Positions 8,565 through 16,393 of a DNA stretch of 31,119 bases are shown one piece after another; position 1 is the stretch's first letter, and each line of letters starts with the position of its first letter. Origin of the DNA: an uncultured Erythrobacter sp. Its GTDB lineage: Bacteria > Pseudomonadota > Alphaproteobacteria > Sphingomonadales > Sphingomonadaceae. The DNA is taken from assembly GCA_913061345.1 (NCBI GenBank), contig CAJXTZ010000023.1, positions 1 to 31,119 on the forward strand. The letters are read 5' to 3'. The translations under genes and the position numbers were made by a program. The notes below the pieces were generated by a model that searched no databases, was not told the origin of the DNA, and saw only the letters and a list, made by a program, of their open reading frames with translations.

Positions 8565-9128
8565 ATGAACCGCACATTTGTAACCGTATCAGCGAACCTG
8601 CTTGCTTGCGGCCTATCCTTTCCTGCGGCAGCCGAGGTGGTCGAATCCGCCTCCGGTGGCTTTGCCACGCATGACGAAGTGATCGTCTCCGCCGACCGGA
8701 GCACTGTCTGGCAAGAACTCGTCCAGCCTGAAAACTGGTGGAGCCATACGTGGTCTGACGACTCCAGTAACCTCAGGCTCGATCCGGTTGCAGGGGGTTG
8801 CCTTTGCGAAACGATCCCAGTGCCGGGCGACTGGCCCGATGGCTCCGTGGAGCACATGCGGGTCATCATGGCAATTCCGGGCAGCATCCTTCGCATGTCG
8901 GGGTCGCTCGGCCCGTTGCAGTCAGAGGGACTGATCGGGACGCTCACCGTAACACTTGACGATGCGGGCGAGGGCACTCGAATCAAGTGGGATTATGTGA
9001 CCGGCGGCGAAGCGCGTTTTGCCCCATCGCAATTTGCACCGGTTGTGGATGGCGTGCAATCCGAATTTCTCGCCGCTCTTGTAGCGAGGCTGGACGAGGC
9101 TGTGGATCACCCTGGCGCCAGCGAGTGA
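8565..9128 (+). CDS. Secreted SRPBCC (START/AHSA1-like) domain protein
   Basis: The protein has 187 residues. The first 23 or so (MNRTFVTVSANLLACGLSFP followed by AAAEV) form a signal peptide with an AAA-E cleavage site. The rest resembles an SRPBCC ligand-binding fold: a beta strand ATHDEVIVSADRSTVWQELV, then QPENWWSHTW, a central sheet (IPGSILRMSGSLGPL), TLDDAGEGTRIKWDYVTGG and a long C-terminal helix. No catalytic motif is visible; the ligand is unknown. It has its own strong ribosome binding site (GAAGGAGG) 38 bases after adk and separates the spc block from rpsM. The same strand and short gap suggest read-through from adk. The fold assignment is by pattern only. Confidence 0.72.
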   Translation: MNRTFVTVSANLLACGLSFPAAAEVVESASGGFATHDEVIVSADRSTVWQELVQPENWWSHTWSDDSSNLRLDPVAGGCLCETIPVPGDWPDGSVEHMRVIMAIPGSILRMSGSLGPLQSEGLIGTLTVTLDDAGEGTRIKWDYVTGGEARFAPSQFAPVVDGVQSEFLAALVARLDEAVDHPGASE

Positions 9129-9136
9129 CGGGAATT

Positions 9137-9165
9137 TTGACTAGGCTGCCTTCGCAAGGTATATA
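9137..9165 (+). promoter_or_regulatory. Candidate sigma70 promoter P1 upstream of rpsM
   Basis: TTGACT (9137-9142) and TATATA (9160-9165) are separated by exactly 17 bases, eight bases after the SRPBCC stop codon. This is the best-matching promoter I see in the window. Transcription would start near 9172 and leave a leader of about 240 bases before the rpsM GTG. Confidence 0.6.
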
Positions 9166-9174
9166 AGGCTGATC

Positions 9175-9312
9175 GGAGCGCAAACGCTCCTGCGTGCAAC
9201 GGAACATTCCGTAGCCGTGCTTTCGGCTGTTGACGTAGAGGGGGAATCACCCTATCTGCGCGCTCTACTCGTCCAATAGTATCGATAGTCACTATCAGGC
9301 GGCAGCCATTGG
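9175..9312 (+). promoter_or_regulatory. Structured leader of the alpha operon with several small hairpins
   Basis: Successive inverted repeats are visible: GGAGCG/CGCTCC (9175-9190, loop CAAA), ACGGA/TCCGT (9199-9212), AGCCG/CGGCT (9213-9228), GTAGAG/CTCTAC (9235-9240 with 9263-9268), and a nested pair CCAAT/ATTGG (9273-9277 with 9308-9312) around GATAG/CTATC (9284-9296). In E. coli, S4 represses this operon by binding a pseudoknot at rpsM. Whether this leader does anything similar is unknown. Nothing else gene-like is visible in the 9129-9414 gap. Confidence 0.4.
9230..9258 (+). promoter_or_regulatory. Candidate sigma70 promoter P2 upstream of rpsM
   Basis: TTGACG (9230-9235) and TATCTG (9253-9258) are separated by 17 bases. 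The -10 context CTATCTGCGCGC resembles strong alphaproteobacterial housekeeping promoters, where CTATNTGCGC is often seen after TTGAC. Transcription would start near 9265, about 150 bases before rpsM. With P1 it would form a tandem promoter for the alpha operon. Confidence 0.5.
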
Positions 9313-9414
9313 CAAGCCTCCTGTTTTTGCTTTCGGCGCATCCGGGGCGGGTTTTTGTAGCTATGAGATAGGGGCGTCCATTTGGCGCATTCCCTGTGGA
9401 GCATGGAGAATTAA

Positions 9415-9783
9415 GTGGCTCGTATTGCCGGGGTAAACATCCCCACCAACAAACGCGTTATTGTCGCGCTCACCTACATTCACGGAATCGGTCCCACCAC
9501 TGCGGTGAAGATTGCCGACAAGCTCGGCATCGATCACTCGCGCCGGGTGCAGGACCTGTCGGACGCCGAAGTCCTGCAGATCCGTGAAGCCATCGACGCC
9601 GATTATACCGTGGAAGGCGACCTGCGTCGCAACACCGCGATGAACATCAAGCGCCTGATGGACCTCGCCTGCTATCGTGGCCTGCGTCACCGCAAGGGCC
9701 TGCCCGTTCGCGGTCAGCGTACCCACACCAACGCCCGCACCCGCAAGGGCAAGGCTAAGCCGATCGCCGGCAAGAAGAAGTAA
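9415..9783 (+). CDS. rpsM: Small ribosomal subunit protein S13 (uS13)
   Basis: This 122-residue protein of the 30S head contacts the P-site tRNA and forms bridges B1a/B1b. The start codon is GTG, supported by the GGAG ribosome binding site at 9405-9408 and by the family N-terminus [20 protein letters not shown]. The helix-two-turn-helix motif [20 protein letters not shown] and the basic tail [20 protein letters not shown] then [14 protein letters not shown] are diagnostic. It is the first gene of the alpha operon here and is set apart by a 286-base leader. There is no rpmJ between secY and rpsM, as is usual in alphaproteobacteria. Confidence 0.97.
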   Translation: MARIAGVNIPTNKRVIVALTYIHGIGPTTAVKIADKLGIDHSRRVQDLSDAEVLQIREAIDADYTVEGDLRRNTAMNIKRLMDLACYRGLRHRKGLPVRGQRTHTNARTRKGKAKPIAGKKK

Positions 9784-9838
9784 GCGAGCGGGAACCCCCG
9801 CGCTTTTCCCTTCTTTATAGATACGAGGAATACGACAG

Positions 9839-10228
9839 ATGGCACGCGAACCAGGCCGAGTAAGGCGCCGCGACAAAAAGAATATCTCAAGCGGTGTTGC
9901 ACACGTCAACTCCAGCTTCAACAATACCATGATCACCATCACCGATGCACAGGGCAATGCGATCAGCTGGTCCAGCGCCGGCATGATGGGGTTCAAGGGT
10001 AGCCGTAAATCCACGCCTTATGCCGCGCAGGTCGCCGCTGACGACGCCGGGAAAAAGGCCGCCGAACACGGCGTGCGAACACTAGAGGTAGAGATCAAGG
10101 GTCCGGGTTCGGGCCGTGAAAGCGCGCTGCGGGCGCTCCAGGCGGTGGGTTTCACCATCACCAGCATCCGCGACGTGACGCCGATCCCGCACAATGGTGT
10201 GCGGCCATCCAAGCGTCGTCGCGTCTGA
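9839..10228 (+). CDS. rpsK: Small ribosomal subunit protein S11 (uS11)
   Basis: This 129-residue platform protein helps shape the mRNA exit/Shine-Dalgarno cleft. The stretch [40 protein letters not shown] and [20 protein letters not shown] identify it, and the C-terminus [20 protein letters not shown] is the nearly invariant family end. A GAGGA ribosome binding site precedes the ATG. A 119-base gap with a hairpin separates it from rpoA. Confidence 0.98.
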   Translation: MAREPGRVRRRDKKNISSGVAHVNSSFNNTMITITDAQGNAISWSSAGMMGFKGSRKSTPYAAQVAADDAGKKAAEHGVRTLEVEIKGPGSGRESALRALQAVGFTITSIRDVTPIPHNGVRPSKRRRV

Positions 10229-10287
10229 TCGAAGCCTGCCGCGGGGCCCGTGTTAGTTCGGGCACTCCGCAACCAGTCACTCGCATC

Positions 10288-10315
10288 GGCCGCGGCGTTC
10301 CAGCGCTCCGCGGCC
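10288..10315 (+). terminator. Perfect 8-bp GC hairpin in the rpsK-rpoA gap
   Basis: GGCCGCGG (10288-10295) and CCGCGGCC (10308-10315) form a perfect stem with a 12-base loop, followed by TTTGT. The uridine tract is short, so termination would be partial at best. Placed between rpsK and rpoA, it could tune the ratio of ribosomal protein to RNA polymerase alpha production. Confidence 0.5.
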
Positions 10316-10347
10316 TTTGTGCCACGAAATACCTTTAGGGGAAGTCC

Positions 10348-11403
10348 ATGTCCGTCAATGCGAAGAACTGGCAGGAACTGAAGAAGCCCAACACTCTAGA
10401 AATCAAGGAAGGCGCAGACAAGAAGCGCAAGGCGACATTTGTCGCTGAGCCGCTTGAGCGTGGCTACGGCCTGACGCTGGGCAATGCCCTGCGCCGTGTC
10501 CTGCTTGCCAGCCTTCAGGGTGCGGCCATCACGTCGATCAAGATCGAGAACGTGCTGCACGAATTCTCCAGCCTTGCCGGCGTGCGCGAGGATGTCACCG
10601 ACATGGTCCTCAACGTGAAGCAGATCGCGTTGAAGATGGAAGGCGAAGGCCCCAAGCGGCTGCAGCTTTCCGCTACCGGACCCGGCGAAGTGAAGGCCGG
10701 TGACATTGCCGTATCCGGCGATATCGAGGTTCTGAACAAGGATCTTGTGCTGTGTCACCTCGATGAAGGTGCCACGCTGAACATGGAACTGACTGCCGAT
10801 ACCGGCAAGGGCTACTCGCCTGCTGTGCAGAACCGTCCGGTCGATGCGCCGATCGGCCTGATCCCTGTAGATTCGCTTTACTCGCCGATTAAGCAGGTCA
10901 GCTACAAGGTTGAGAACGCCCGCGTGGGCCAGGAACTGGATTTCGACAAGCTTTCGCTCACCATCGAAACAGACGGCACCGTCACTCCCGAAGATGCCAT
11001 CGCCTATGCGGCGCGCATCCTGCAGGACCAGTTGACGCTGTTCGTCCACTTCGAGGATGGCATTCCGCAGCCTTCCAGCGCCATGATCGGCGTTGCCGCA
11101 GAACCGCAGGAAAGCGACACCAATCAGCTCAACCGTTACCTTCTCAAGAAGGTGGACGAACTTGAACTCTCGGTGCGTTCGGCCAACTGTCTCAAGAACG
11201 ATAACATCATCTACATCGGTGACCTGGTCCAGAAGACCGAGGCCGAGATGCTGCGCACGCCGAACTTCGGCCGCAAATCGCTCAACGAGATCAAGGAAGT
11301 GCTTTCTAGCATGGGTCTGCGTCTTGGCATGGACATTCCCGGATGGCCGCCTGAGAACATCGAAGAAATGGCCAAGAAGCTCGAGCAGGAACTGCTCGGC
11401 TAA
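10348..11403 (+). CDS. rpoA: DNA-directed RNA polymerase subunit alpha
   Basis: This 351-residue subunit dimerises to scaffold assembly of the polymerase core. The N-terminal domain contains the conserved [20 protein letters not shown] and [20 protein letters not shown]. The C-terminal domain contains [20 protein letters not shown] and [20 protein letters not shown], with R277 at the position of E. coli R265, which contacts the UP element and activators. A linker of about 15-20 residues ([13 protein letters not shown] region) joins the domains. The ATG is preceded by AGGGGA. It is followed by rplQ after a 91-base gap. Confidence 0.98.
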   Translation: MSVNAKNWQELKKPNTLEIKEGADKKRKATFVAEPLERGYGLTLGNALRRVLLASLQGAAITSIKIENVLHEFSSLAGVREDVTDMVLNVKQIALKMEGEGPKRLQLSATGPGEVKAGDIAVSGDIEVLNKDLVLCHLDEGATLNMELTADTGKGYSPAVQNRPVDAPIGLIPVDSLYSPIKQVSYKVENARVGQELDFDKLSLTIETDGTVTPEDAIAYAARILQDQLTLFVHFEDGIPQPSSAMIGVAAEPQESDTNQLNRYLLKKVDELELSVRSANCLKNDNIIYIGDLVQKTEAEMLRTPNFGRKSLNEIKEVLSSMGLRLGMDIPGWPPENIEEMAKKLEQELLG

Positions 11404-11494
11404 CTTGCCGAACCATGGGGCATGGGCCGGACCCTTTCATCCGGCCTGCATCGGGCTACCTCATACGGGCCCCCTACGAACTGGAGTATAGAAT

Positions 11495-11914
11495 ATGCGT
11501 CACGGTATTTCCGGCCGTAAACTTAGCCGCAAATCGCAGCATCGCACCGCGCTTTTCCGCAACATGGCGGCGGCTCTGATCAAGCACGAGCAGATCCTCA
11601 CCACCACGGCCAAGGCCAAGGAACTGCGTCCCTACGTCGAAAAGCTGATCACGCTGGCAAAGCGCGGCGGCCTTTCCAATCGTCGCCTCGCGCATGCTCG
11701 CCTGCTGGATGATGGACAGCTGAAGAAGCTGTTCGACGTTCTGGCAGAACGTTATTCTGACCGTGACGGTGGTTACACCCGGATCATCAAGGCCGGCTAC
11801 CGCGCCAGTGACGCGGCTCCCATTGCCTACATCGAACTGGTGGACCGCGATATGGACGCCAAGGGGCAGGACAGCGGCCCGGTGATGACCGAGGACGAGT
11901 ACGAAGACGCGTAA
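11495..11914 (+). CDS. rplQ: Large ribosomal subunit protein L17 (bL17)
   Basis: This 139-residue protein lies near the exit tunnel. The N-terminus [20 protein letters not shown] followed by [17 protein letters not shown] is the L17 signature. [20 protein letters not shown] and the IELVDR motif follow. The final acidic extension ([20 protein letters not shown]) goes beyond the about 115-residue core. It is the last gene of the ribosomal supercluster and is closed by a strong terminator 22 bases downstream. Confidence 0.97.
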   Translation: MRHGISGRKLSRKSQHRTALFRNMAAALIKHEQILTTTAKAKELRPYVEKLITLAKRGGLSNRRLAHARLLDDGQLKKLFDVLAERYSDRDGGYTRIIKAGYRASDAAPIAYIELVDRDMDAKGQDSGPVMTEDEYEDA

Positions 11915-11936
11915 GCGCCTCTGGCAAAGAACAGGC

Positions 11937-11974
11937 AAAGGGCCGTCGGAGCGATCCGGCGGCCCTTTTCTTTT
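11937..11974 (+). terminator. Strong intrinsic terminator after rplQ
   Basis: A 14-bp stem pairs AAAGGGCCGTCGGA (11937-11950) with TCCGGCGGCCCTTT (11955-11968), with one G-U pair and the tetraloop GCGA. The stem is followed by TTTTCTTTT-type sequence ending at 11974. This is a textbook rho-independent terminator and marks the end of the alpha operon. Confidence 0.92.
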
Positions 11975-11998
11975 GCGCGAGGTGTGGCAGAAGGCGGC

Positions 11999-13393
11999 AT
12001 GATCCGTAGCACCATTTTGGCAGTGAGTATGCTGCTCCTCGCCGCTCCCGCCGCTGCCCAGCTTTCGCAAACAGAATATGATGCCCGCTACGACCGTGCG
12101 CTGGCGGGGGGCTACGGTGCGCTGTTCCTGTGCGGTGCAATTGGGAATGCCGAACATGCAGGCGCAGAGCGGACAGCCGAAAGTGTAATCGCGTGGGAGC
12201 TTACCGGAATACAAGAACCGCTGGAGCAGATCGTTCGCGAACTGCCCTATTTTATCGAGCGCGGCGATGATGGGGTTGTCGACTACGTACTCGTCGAATG
12301 GGCGGCTGATGCGCGACCTCGCATAGCTGTGCGAGAGGAAGGGGGTGGCTGCTCGCTCCTGCCGGTCTGGGCAGATGTTCCCAATGAACCCGATTCCATT
12401 TCGGGTCCGCAAGCGCGCGAAGAAGGGGCCTCGAACCTTGTCCATTACGATCCTGCGCTGCATGGCGATTTCTTGTCCGGCCAGGCGTTTGCCGATGTCT
12501 ATTCTGCGGCAGTTGCCGGAGGATATGGCGCACAAAGCCGTACGACGGCCGTACTCGTCTCTAGGAACGGAGTGATACTGGCGGAATTCTATACTTCGGG
12601 CTTTGGCGCTGACATCCCGCAGCGCACGTGGTCGGTTGCCAAGAGCATTGCGGCTACGCTCGTGGGGGCTGCGGTTCACCGGGGTGAAGCGGACGTATGG
12701 GGAAGCGCTGGACTTGGTACCGCCACGGCCGATCCGCGCCGGTCCATCACGATCGACAGCGGATTGCGCATGGCCACAGGCCGCTACTCCGATACGCCCG
12801 GCAACCGAACCGATCCGCTCTATTTCGGCGGCGCCACGGTGGACGAGCGCGCAATCGATTGGCCGCTGTTGCATGCTCCTGGCCAGGTCTTCCGCTACGC
12901 CAACAACGATACGCTCGCTGCCGTTCAGGCGATAGAGGACACTTTCGAAGAACATCCACCGGCTGCATTGTTCGATCGCCTGGGCATGCACCACACAGTC
13001 GCCGAAACCGACTGGCAGGGGAATTACATCCTTTCCAGCCAGGTGTGGTCCACCGCGCGCGATCTGGCGCGGCTTGGCCAGCTCCATCTGGATGATGGCG
13101 TCCTCCCCGATGGCACGCGTATCCTGCCCGAAGGTTGGGTCGAATACATCTCCAGCCCCAGCGGTCCGCAGCCGAATGGCGAATGGGGCTATGGTGCGGG
13201 ATGGTGGGTGATGAGCGGGTTCGAGGGCATTCCCGACGATGCCTTTGCAGCGCGCGGCAATCGCGGGCAATACGTCGTCGTCATTCCCAGCCTCGACATG
13301 GTGATCGTGCGTCGGGGGGAAGACCCGGCGGGCGGAGGCGGTTTCGATATTGCTGCCTTCACGCGCGATGTGATTGCGGCATCGGAAGAATAG
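11999..13393 (+). CDS. Secreted serine hydrolase of the beta-lactamase/penicillin-binding fold (class C-like)
   Basis: The protein has 464 residues from the ATG at 11999. An in-frame start at 11984 would only add MAEGG ahead of the signal peptide MIRSTILAVSMLLLAAPAAA-Q. The SxxK nucleophile motif is SVAK (S212, K215), in the context TWSVAKSIAATLVG, and the YxN motif is YAN (300-302) in FRYANNDTL. The C-terminal segment RGNRGQYVVVIPSLDMVIVR replaces KTG, as in esterase/amide hydrolase relatives such as the 6-aminohexanoate-dimer hydrolase group. It probably acts in the periplasm as an esterase, peptidase or amidase; the substrate is unknown. About 140 residues before the catalytic domain are not explained by it. 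It starts 25 bases after the rplQ terminator, so its promoter must be very close or it uses read-through. Confidence 0.85.
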   Translation: MIRSTILAVSMLLLAAPAAAQLSQTEYDARYDRALAGGYGALFLCGAIGNAEHAGAERTAESVIAWELTGIQEPLEQIVRELPYFIERGDDGVVDYVLVEWAADARPRIAVREEGGGCSLLPVWADVPNEPDSISGPQAREEGASNLVHYDPALHGDFLSGQAFADVYSAAVAGGYGAQSRTTAVLVSRNGVILAEFYTSGFGADIPQRTWSVAKSIAATLVGAAVHRGEADVWGSAGLGTATADPRRSITIDSGLRMATGRYSDTPGNRTDPLYFGGATVDERAIDWPLLHAPGQVFRYANNDTLAAVQAIEDTFEEHPPAALFDRLGMHHTVAETDWQGNYILSSQVWSTARDLARLGQLHLDDGVLPDGTRILPEGWVEYISSPSGPQPNGEWGYGAGWWVMSGFEGIPDDAFAARGNRGQYVVVIPSLDMVIVRRGEDPAGGGGFDIAAFTRDVIAASEE

Positions 13394-13470
13394 AGCTGGA
13401 CCAACGTCGCGCTTGAAACTGGGTAGAGACTGGTTACATCAACAACCAGATCGTTTTATCCGGAGATTTC

Positions 13471-15600
13471 ATGCGCTTCCCCATTCTCGCAGCTTCGCTG
13501 CTTGCCGCTACTGCAATTCCCGCTAACGCGCAGGATATGATTGCACCTGACTATCCCGAGACACGCCGCGGCGATGTTGTCGAGACCGTATTCGGCGAAG
13601 ATGTTGCCGATCCCTATCGCTGGCTGGAAGAAGACGTTCGCAACAGCGAGGAAGTGGCAAGCTGGGTGAAGCGGCAGAATGCCGTGACCGACGCCTATCT
13701 GGAAGAATTGCCTGCGCGCGACTGGTTCGCCAACCGCATCGGAGAGCTATACGACTACGCGCGCTATTCGGTGCCCGTCGAGCGCGGCGGACGTTATTTC
13801 TACACCGGCAATTCCGGTCTTCAGAACCAATCGCCGCTCTACGTGCGCGACAGCCTAGATGCAGAGCCGCGCCTGCTGATCGACCCCAATGAATGGGCCG
13901 AGGACGGCGCAACCGCGCTGTCGGGCTGGGTGCCTTCGCCCGATGGCAGCAAGCTTCTTTATAGCGTACAGGACGGCGGCACCGACTGGCGTCTTCTGCG
14001 CGTGATGGACGTGACCACCGGAGAGCAGATCGGCGGCGAAATCCGCTGGGCAAAGTTCACTTCGCTGAGTTGGGTTGGCGAAGACGGCTTTCTCTATTCC
14101 CGCTTCCCCGAACCGGAGGAAGGTGAGGATTTCCAGGCGCTCAACATGAATCAGGCGGTGTACTATCATACGCTTGGTTCAGAGCAGGCCGACGATACCC
14201 TGGTGTTTTCGACACCGCAGCATCCGGAGCGAAACCACACCGCGCAGACCACCACCGATGGCCGCTGGGCTGTGGTCATTTCCAGCACGGGCACCGATGC
14301 CCGCTACGAGGTCAACCTGATCGACCTTTCCGCCGGTTGGGACACGCGCCCGCTTGTGACCGGGTTCGAGAACGCCTGGAACCTGATCGACAGCGTGGGC
14401 TCGCGATTGTTCTTCACCACGAATGCCGATGCGCCGCTGTACCGCGTGGCTTCCATCGACATGGCAGATCCCGAAGCGGGCTGGACCGAGGTTCTGGCCG
14501 AGCGTGAACAGCCGATTGCGGGCGCTTCGTTGGTAGGGGGGCACCTGGTGGTCGAATATCTGGAGGATGCCTCCTCTGCCGCCTACATCCACACGCTGGA
14601 CGGTGAACTGGTGCGCGAGATGGATTTTGCCGGCATCGGCAGCGCAGGCGGGTTCTATGGCTCTCCCGATAGCGCAGAAATGTTCTACAGCTTTTCCAGC
14701 TTCAACCGCCCTGCCACCATCTATCGTTACGACGTGGCAAGCGGCGGCACTGCGGTGTTTGCCGAGCCGGACCTGACTTTCGACCCCGACGATTTCGTGG
14801 TTGAGCAGCGCTTTTACGAGAGCAAGGACGGCACGCGCGTACCCATGTTCATCATGCGCCGCGCCGATGTGGCGGCCAGCGGCGAGGCCGTGCCGACGCT
14901 GCTATATGGCTACGGTGGCTTCGACGTATCGCTTAGCCCCGGCTTCTCCACCAGTCGTATGGCCTGGGTGGAGGCAGGCGGTGCCTTCGCACTTGCGAAC
15001 ATTCGCGGCGGCGGAGAATATGGCAAGGCATGGCATGATGCCGGACGCCGCGCCAACAAGCAGAACGTGTTCGACGATTTCATCGCTGCTGGTGAATTCC
15101 TGATCGCCGAAGGCGTCACGCCGAAGGAAGGTCTCGCCATTCAGGGCGGCTCCAACGGTGGACTGCTGGTGGGTGCGGTGTCGAACCAGCGACCTGACCT
15201 GTTCGCGGCAGGCAATGCCGCTGTGGGCGTGATGGACATGCTGCGTTTCGACCAGTGGACTGCCGGTCGATACTGGGTGGACGATTACGGCTATCCCGAT
15301 CGCGAGGACGACTGGCGCATCCTGCGGGCCTATTCCCCGCTGCACAATATCCGGCCCGATACCGATTATCCGGCGCTGCTGGTGACAACCGCTGATACGG
15401 ATGATCGCGTTGTGCCGGGTCACAGCTTCAAATACACCGCTGCCTTGCAGGCGGAAGACCTGGGCGAGCGTCCGCAGTTGATACGCATCGAGACCCGCGC
15501 GGGCCACGGATCGGGTAAGCCGACGGACAAGGCTATCGAGGAAGCATCTGACATTGCAGCGTTTCTTGCTTACTGGACAGGATTGAAGCCAGGCAAGTAA
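13471..15600 (+). CDS. Prolyl oligopeptidase family (S9A) serine peptidase, secreted
   Basis: The protein has 709 residues with a signal peptide (MRFPILAASLLAATAIPANA-Q). After cleavage comes the S9A N-terminal block (DPYRWLEEDV, SWVKRQN), then a beta-propeller domain to about residue 430, then the alpha/beta hydrolase domain. The catalytic serine is S561 in GGSNGGLLVGA. The aspartate lies in DTDDRVVPGHSFK (about 643-645), and the histidine is H679 in ETRAGHGSGKP. It cleaves short peptides after proline. Its periplasmic location suggests peptide scavenging together with the upstream hydrolase. It has its own ribosome binding site (CCGGAGA) and lies 77 bases after the hydrolase gene, in a gap that holds an inverted repeat CTGGTT/AACCAG (13430-13449). 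Confidence 0.93.
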   Translation: MRFPILAASLLAATAIPANAQDMIAPDYPETRRGDVVETVFGEDVADPYRWLEEDVRNSEEVASWVKRQNAVTDAYLEELPARDWFANRIGELYDYARYSVPVERGGRYFYTGNSGLQNQSPLYVRDSLDAEPRLLIDPNEWAEDGATALSGWVPSPDGSKLLYSVQDGGTDWRLLRVMDVTTGEQIGGEIRWAKFTSLSWVGEDGFLYSRFPEPEEGEDFQALNMNQAVYYHTLGSEQADDTLVFSTPQHPERNHTAQTTTDGRWAVVISSTGTDARYEVNLIDLSAGWDTRPLVTGFENAWNLIDSVGSRLFFTTNADAPLYRVASIDMADPEAGWTEVLAEREQPIAGASLVGGHLVVEYLEDASSAAYIHTLDGELVREMDFAGIGSAGGFYGSPDSAEMFYSFSSFNRPATIYRYDVASGGTAVFAEPDLTFDPDDFVVEQRFYESKDGTRVPMFIMRRADVAASGEAVPTLLYGYGGFDVSLSPGFSTSRMAWVEAGGAFALANIRGGGEYGKAWHDAGRRANKQNVFDDFIAAGEFLIAEGVTPKEGLAIQGGSNGGLLVGAVSNQRPDLFAAGNAAVGVMDMLRFDQWTAGRYWVDDYGYPDREDDWRILRAYSPLHNIRPDTDYPALLVTTADTDDRVVPGHSFKYTAALQAEDLGERPQLIRIETRAGHGSGKPTDKAIEEASDIAAFLAYWTGLKPGK

Positions 15601-15679
15601 AGGCGTTCATATAAGGCGATACTTTCCTGAACGATGCCTAACGCGCGAGTTCAGCGTCGTCTCATGGGGTCTCTTCTAT

Positions 15680-15695
15680 AACTGTAGTCACAGTT
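15680..15695. promoter_or_regulatory. Inverted repeat overlapping a TATAAC box upstream of the paralogue pair
   Basis: AACTGT-AGTC-ACAGTT is a perfect 6-bp inverted repeat that overlaps TATAAC (15677-15682), a possible -10 box, 37 bases before the ATG of the next gene. No convincing -35 is seen. It could be an operator or a small hairpin. The rest of the 15601-15731 gap shows nothing definite. Confidence 0.3.
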
Positions 15696-15731
15696 GGCAA
15701 TTCCGCCATCGGGACGAACAGGAGAGACCTC

Positions 15732-16298
15732 ATGAAGTCCATTACCAAAGCTCTCGCCAAGGGCACGTTAGGAACCGTCGCGGCAGGGGCGATGGCAATG
15801 GCCTCGGCGTCTCCCGCCATGGCTGACGATCACCGCTACCGCGATCGTGACCGTGACGGAATTTCCGCCGGTGAAGTTATCGCCGGTGCCGTAATTCTGG
15901 GTGGCCTTGCTGCTATTCTGTCTTCCGGCAACAACGACCGTTACGACCGCGATGACAGGCGCAACTATGGTGGCGATTATCGTGGTGGTTACACGAACTC
16001 CCGCACGGCAGTGGAACAGTGTGTCCGTGCCGCCGAACGCACCGCACAGCGCCATACCGGCAGCAATGCCGAAGTGTACGAGATCCGCGATGTCGATCGT
16101 GAGCGTCGCGGCTACGAAGTCGAAGGCCGGATTGCCGTTCGCGAATATCGCGATCAACGGCGTGGCTGGGGTAATCGCGGACGCGGTGACTACCGACGCG
16201 GTTATCGTAACGAGGGCTGGGACGAGGGCCGCTTCAAATGCGAAATTCGTGGTAACCGTGTCGTCGACCTCGACTTTAGTGGCATCCGGGGTCTTTGA
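15732..16298 (+). CDS. Unknown secreted or membrane-linked Arg/Gly/Tyr-rich protein (paralogue A)
   Basis: The protein has 188 residues and I recognise no named family. It has a signal peptide (cleavage near SPAMA-DD), a charged HRYRDRDRDG stretch, then a glycine-spaced hydrophobic segment ISAGEVIAGAVILGGLAAIL (about residues 44-63) that looks like a membrane-inserting or glycine-zipper-like element. A polar body with two cysteines follows (AVEQCVRAAERT near 96 and GRFKCEIRG near 170). The C-terminal YEVEGRIAV...FKCEIRGNRVVDLDFSG pattern looks like a small beta-rich domain. It has a good ribosome binding site (AGGAGAGA). The next gene is a diverged copy with the same layout. Confidence 0.8.
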   Translation: MKSITKALAKGTLGTVAAGAMAMASASPAMADDHRYRDRDRDGISAGEVIAGAVILGGLAAILSSGNNDRYDRDDRRNYGGDYRGGYTNSRTAVEQCVRAAERTAQRHTGSNAEVYEIRDVDRERRGYEVEGRIAVREYRDQRRGWGNRGRGDYRRGYRNEGWDEGRFKCEIRGNRVVDLDFSGIRGL

Positions 16299-16323
16299 TC
16301 GCCGAACCATTCAATCTACCCAA

Positions 16324-16357
16324 AGGCGGTTCAGGCTGACGTCAGTCTGGGCCGCCT
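16324..16357. repeat. 34-base near-perfect palindrome between the two paralogues
   Basis: The left half (16324-16340, AGGCGGTTCAGGCTGAC) and right half (16341-16357, GTCAGTCTGGGCCGCCT) are complementary at 14 of 17 positions. In RNA the three remaining positions can form G-U pairs, with the centre opening as a loop. No T-run follows on either strand, so it is an unusual terminator candidate or an mRNA-processing/stability hairpin that separates expression of the two genes. Confidence 0.55.
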
Positions 16358-16393
16358 AGCATTGTGCGCAATCCGAGTTCCAGGGAGAGTTCC

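Noticed and set aside
11474..13270. Long antisense open frame (598 codons) opposite rplQ and the serine hydrolase
   Set aside because: It spans two recognised genes and a terminator on the other strand and shows no domain; it results from third-position GC bias.
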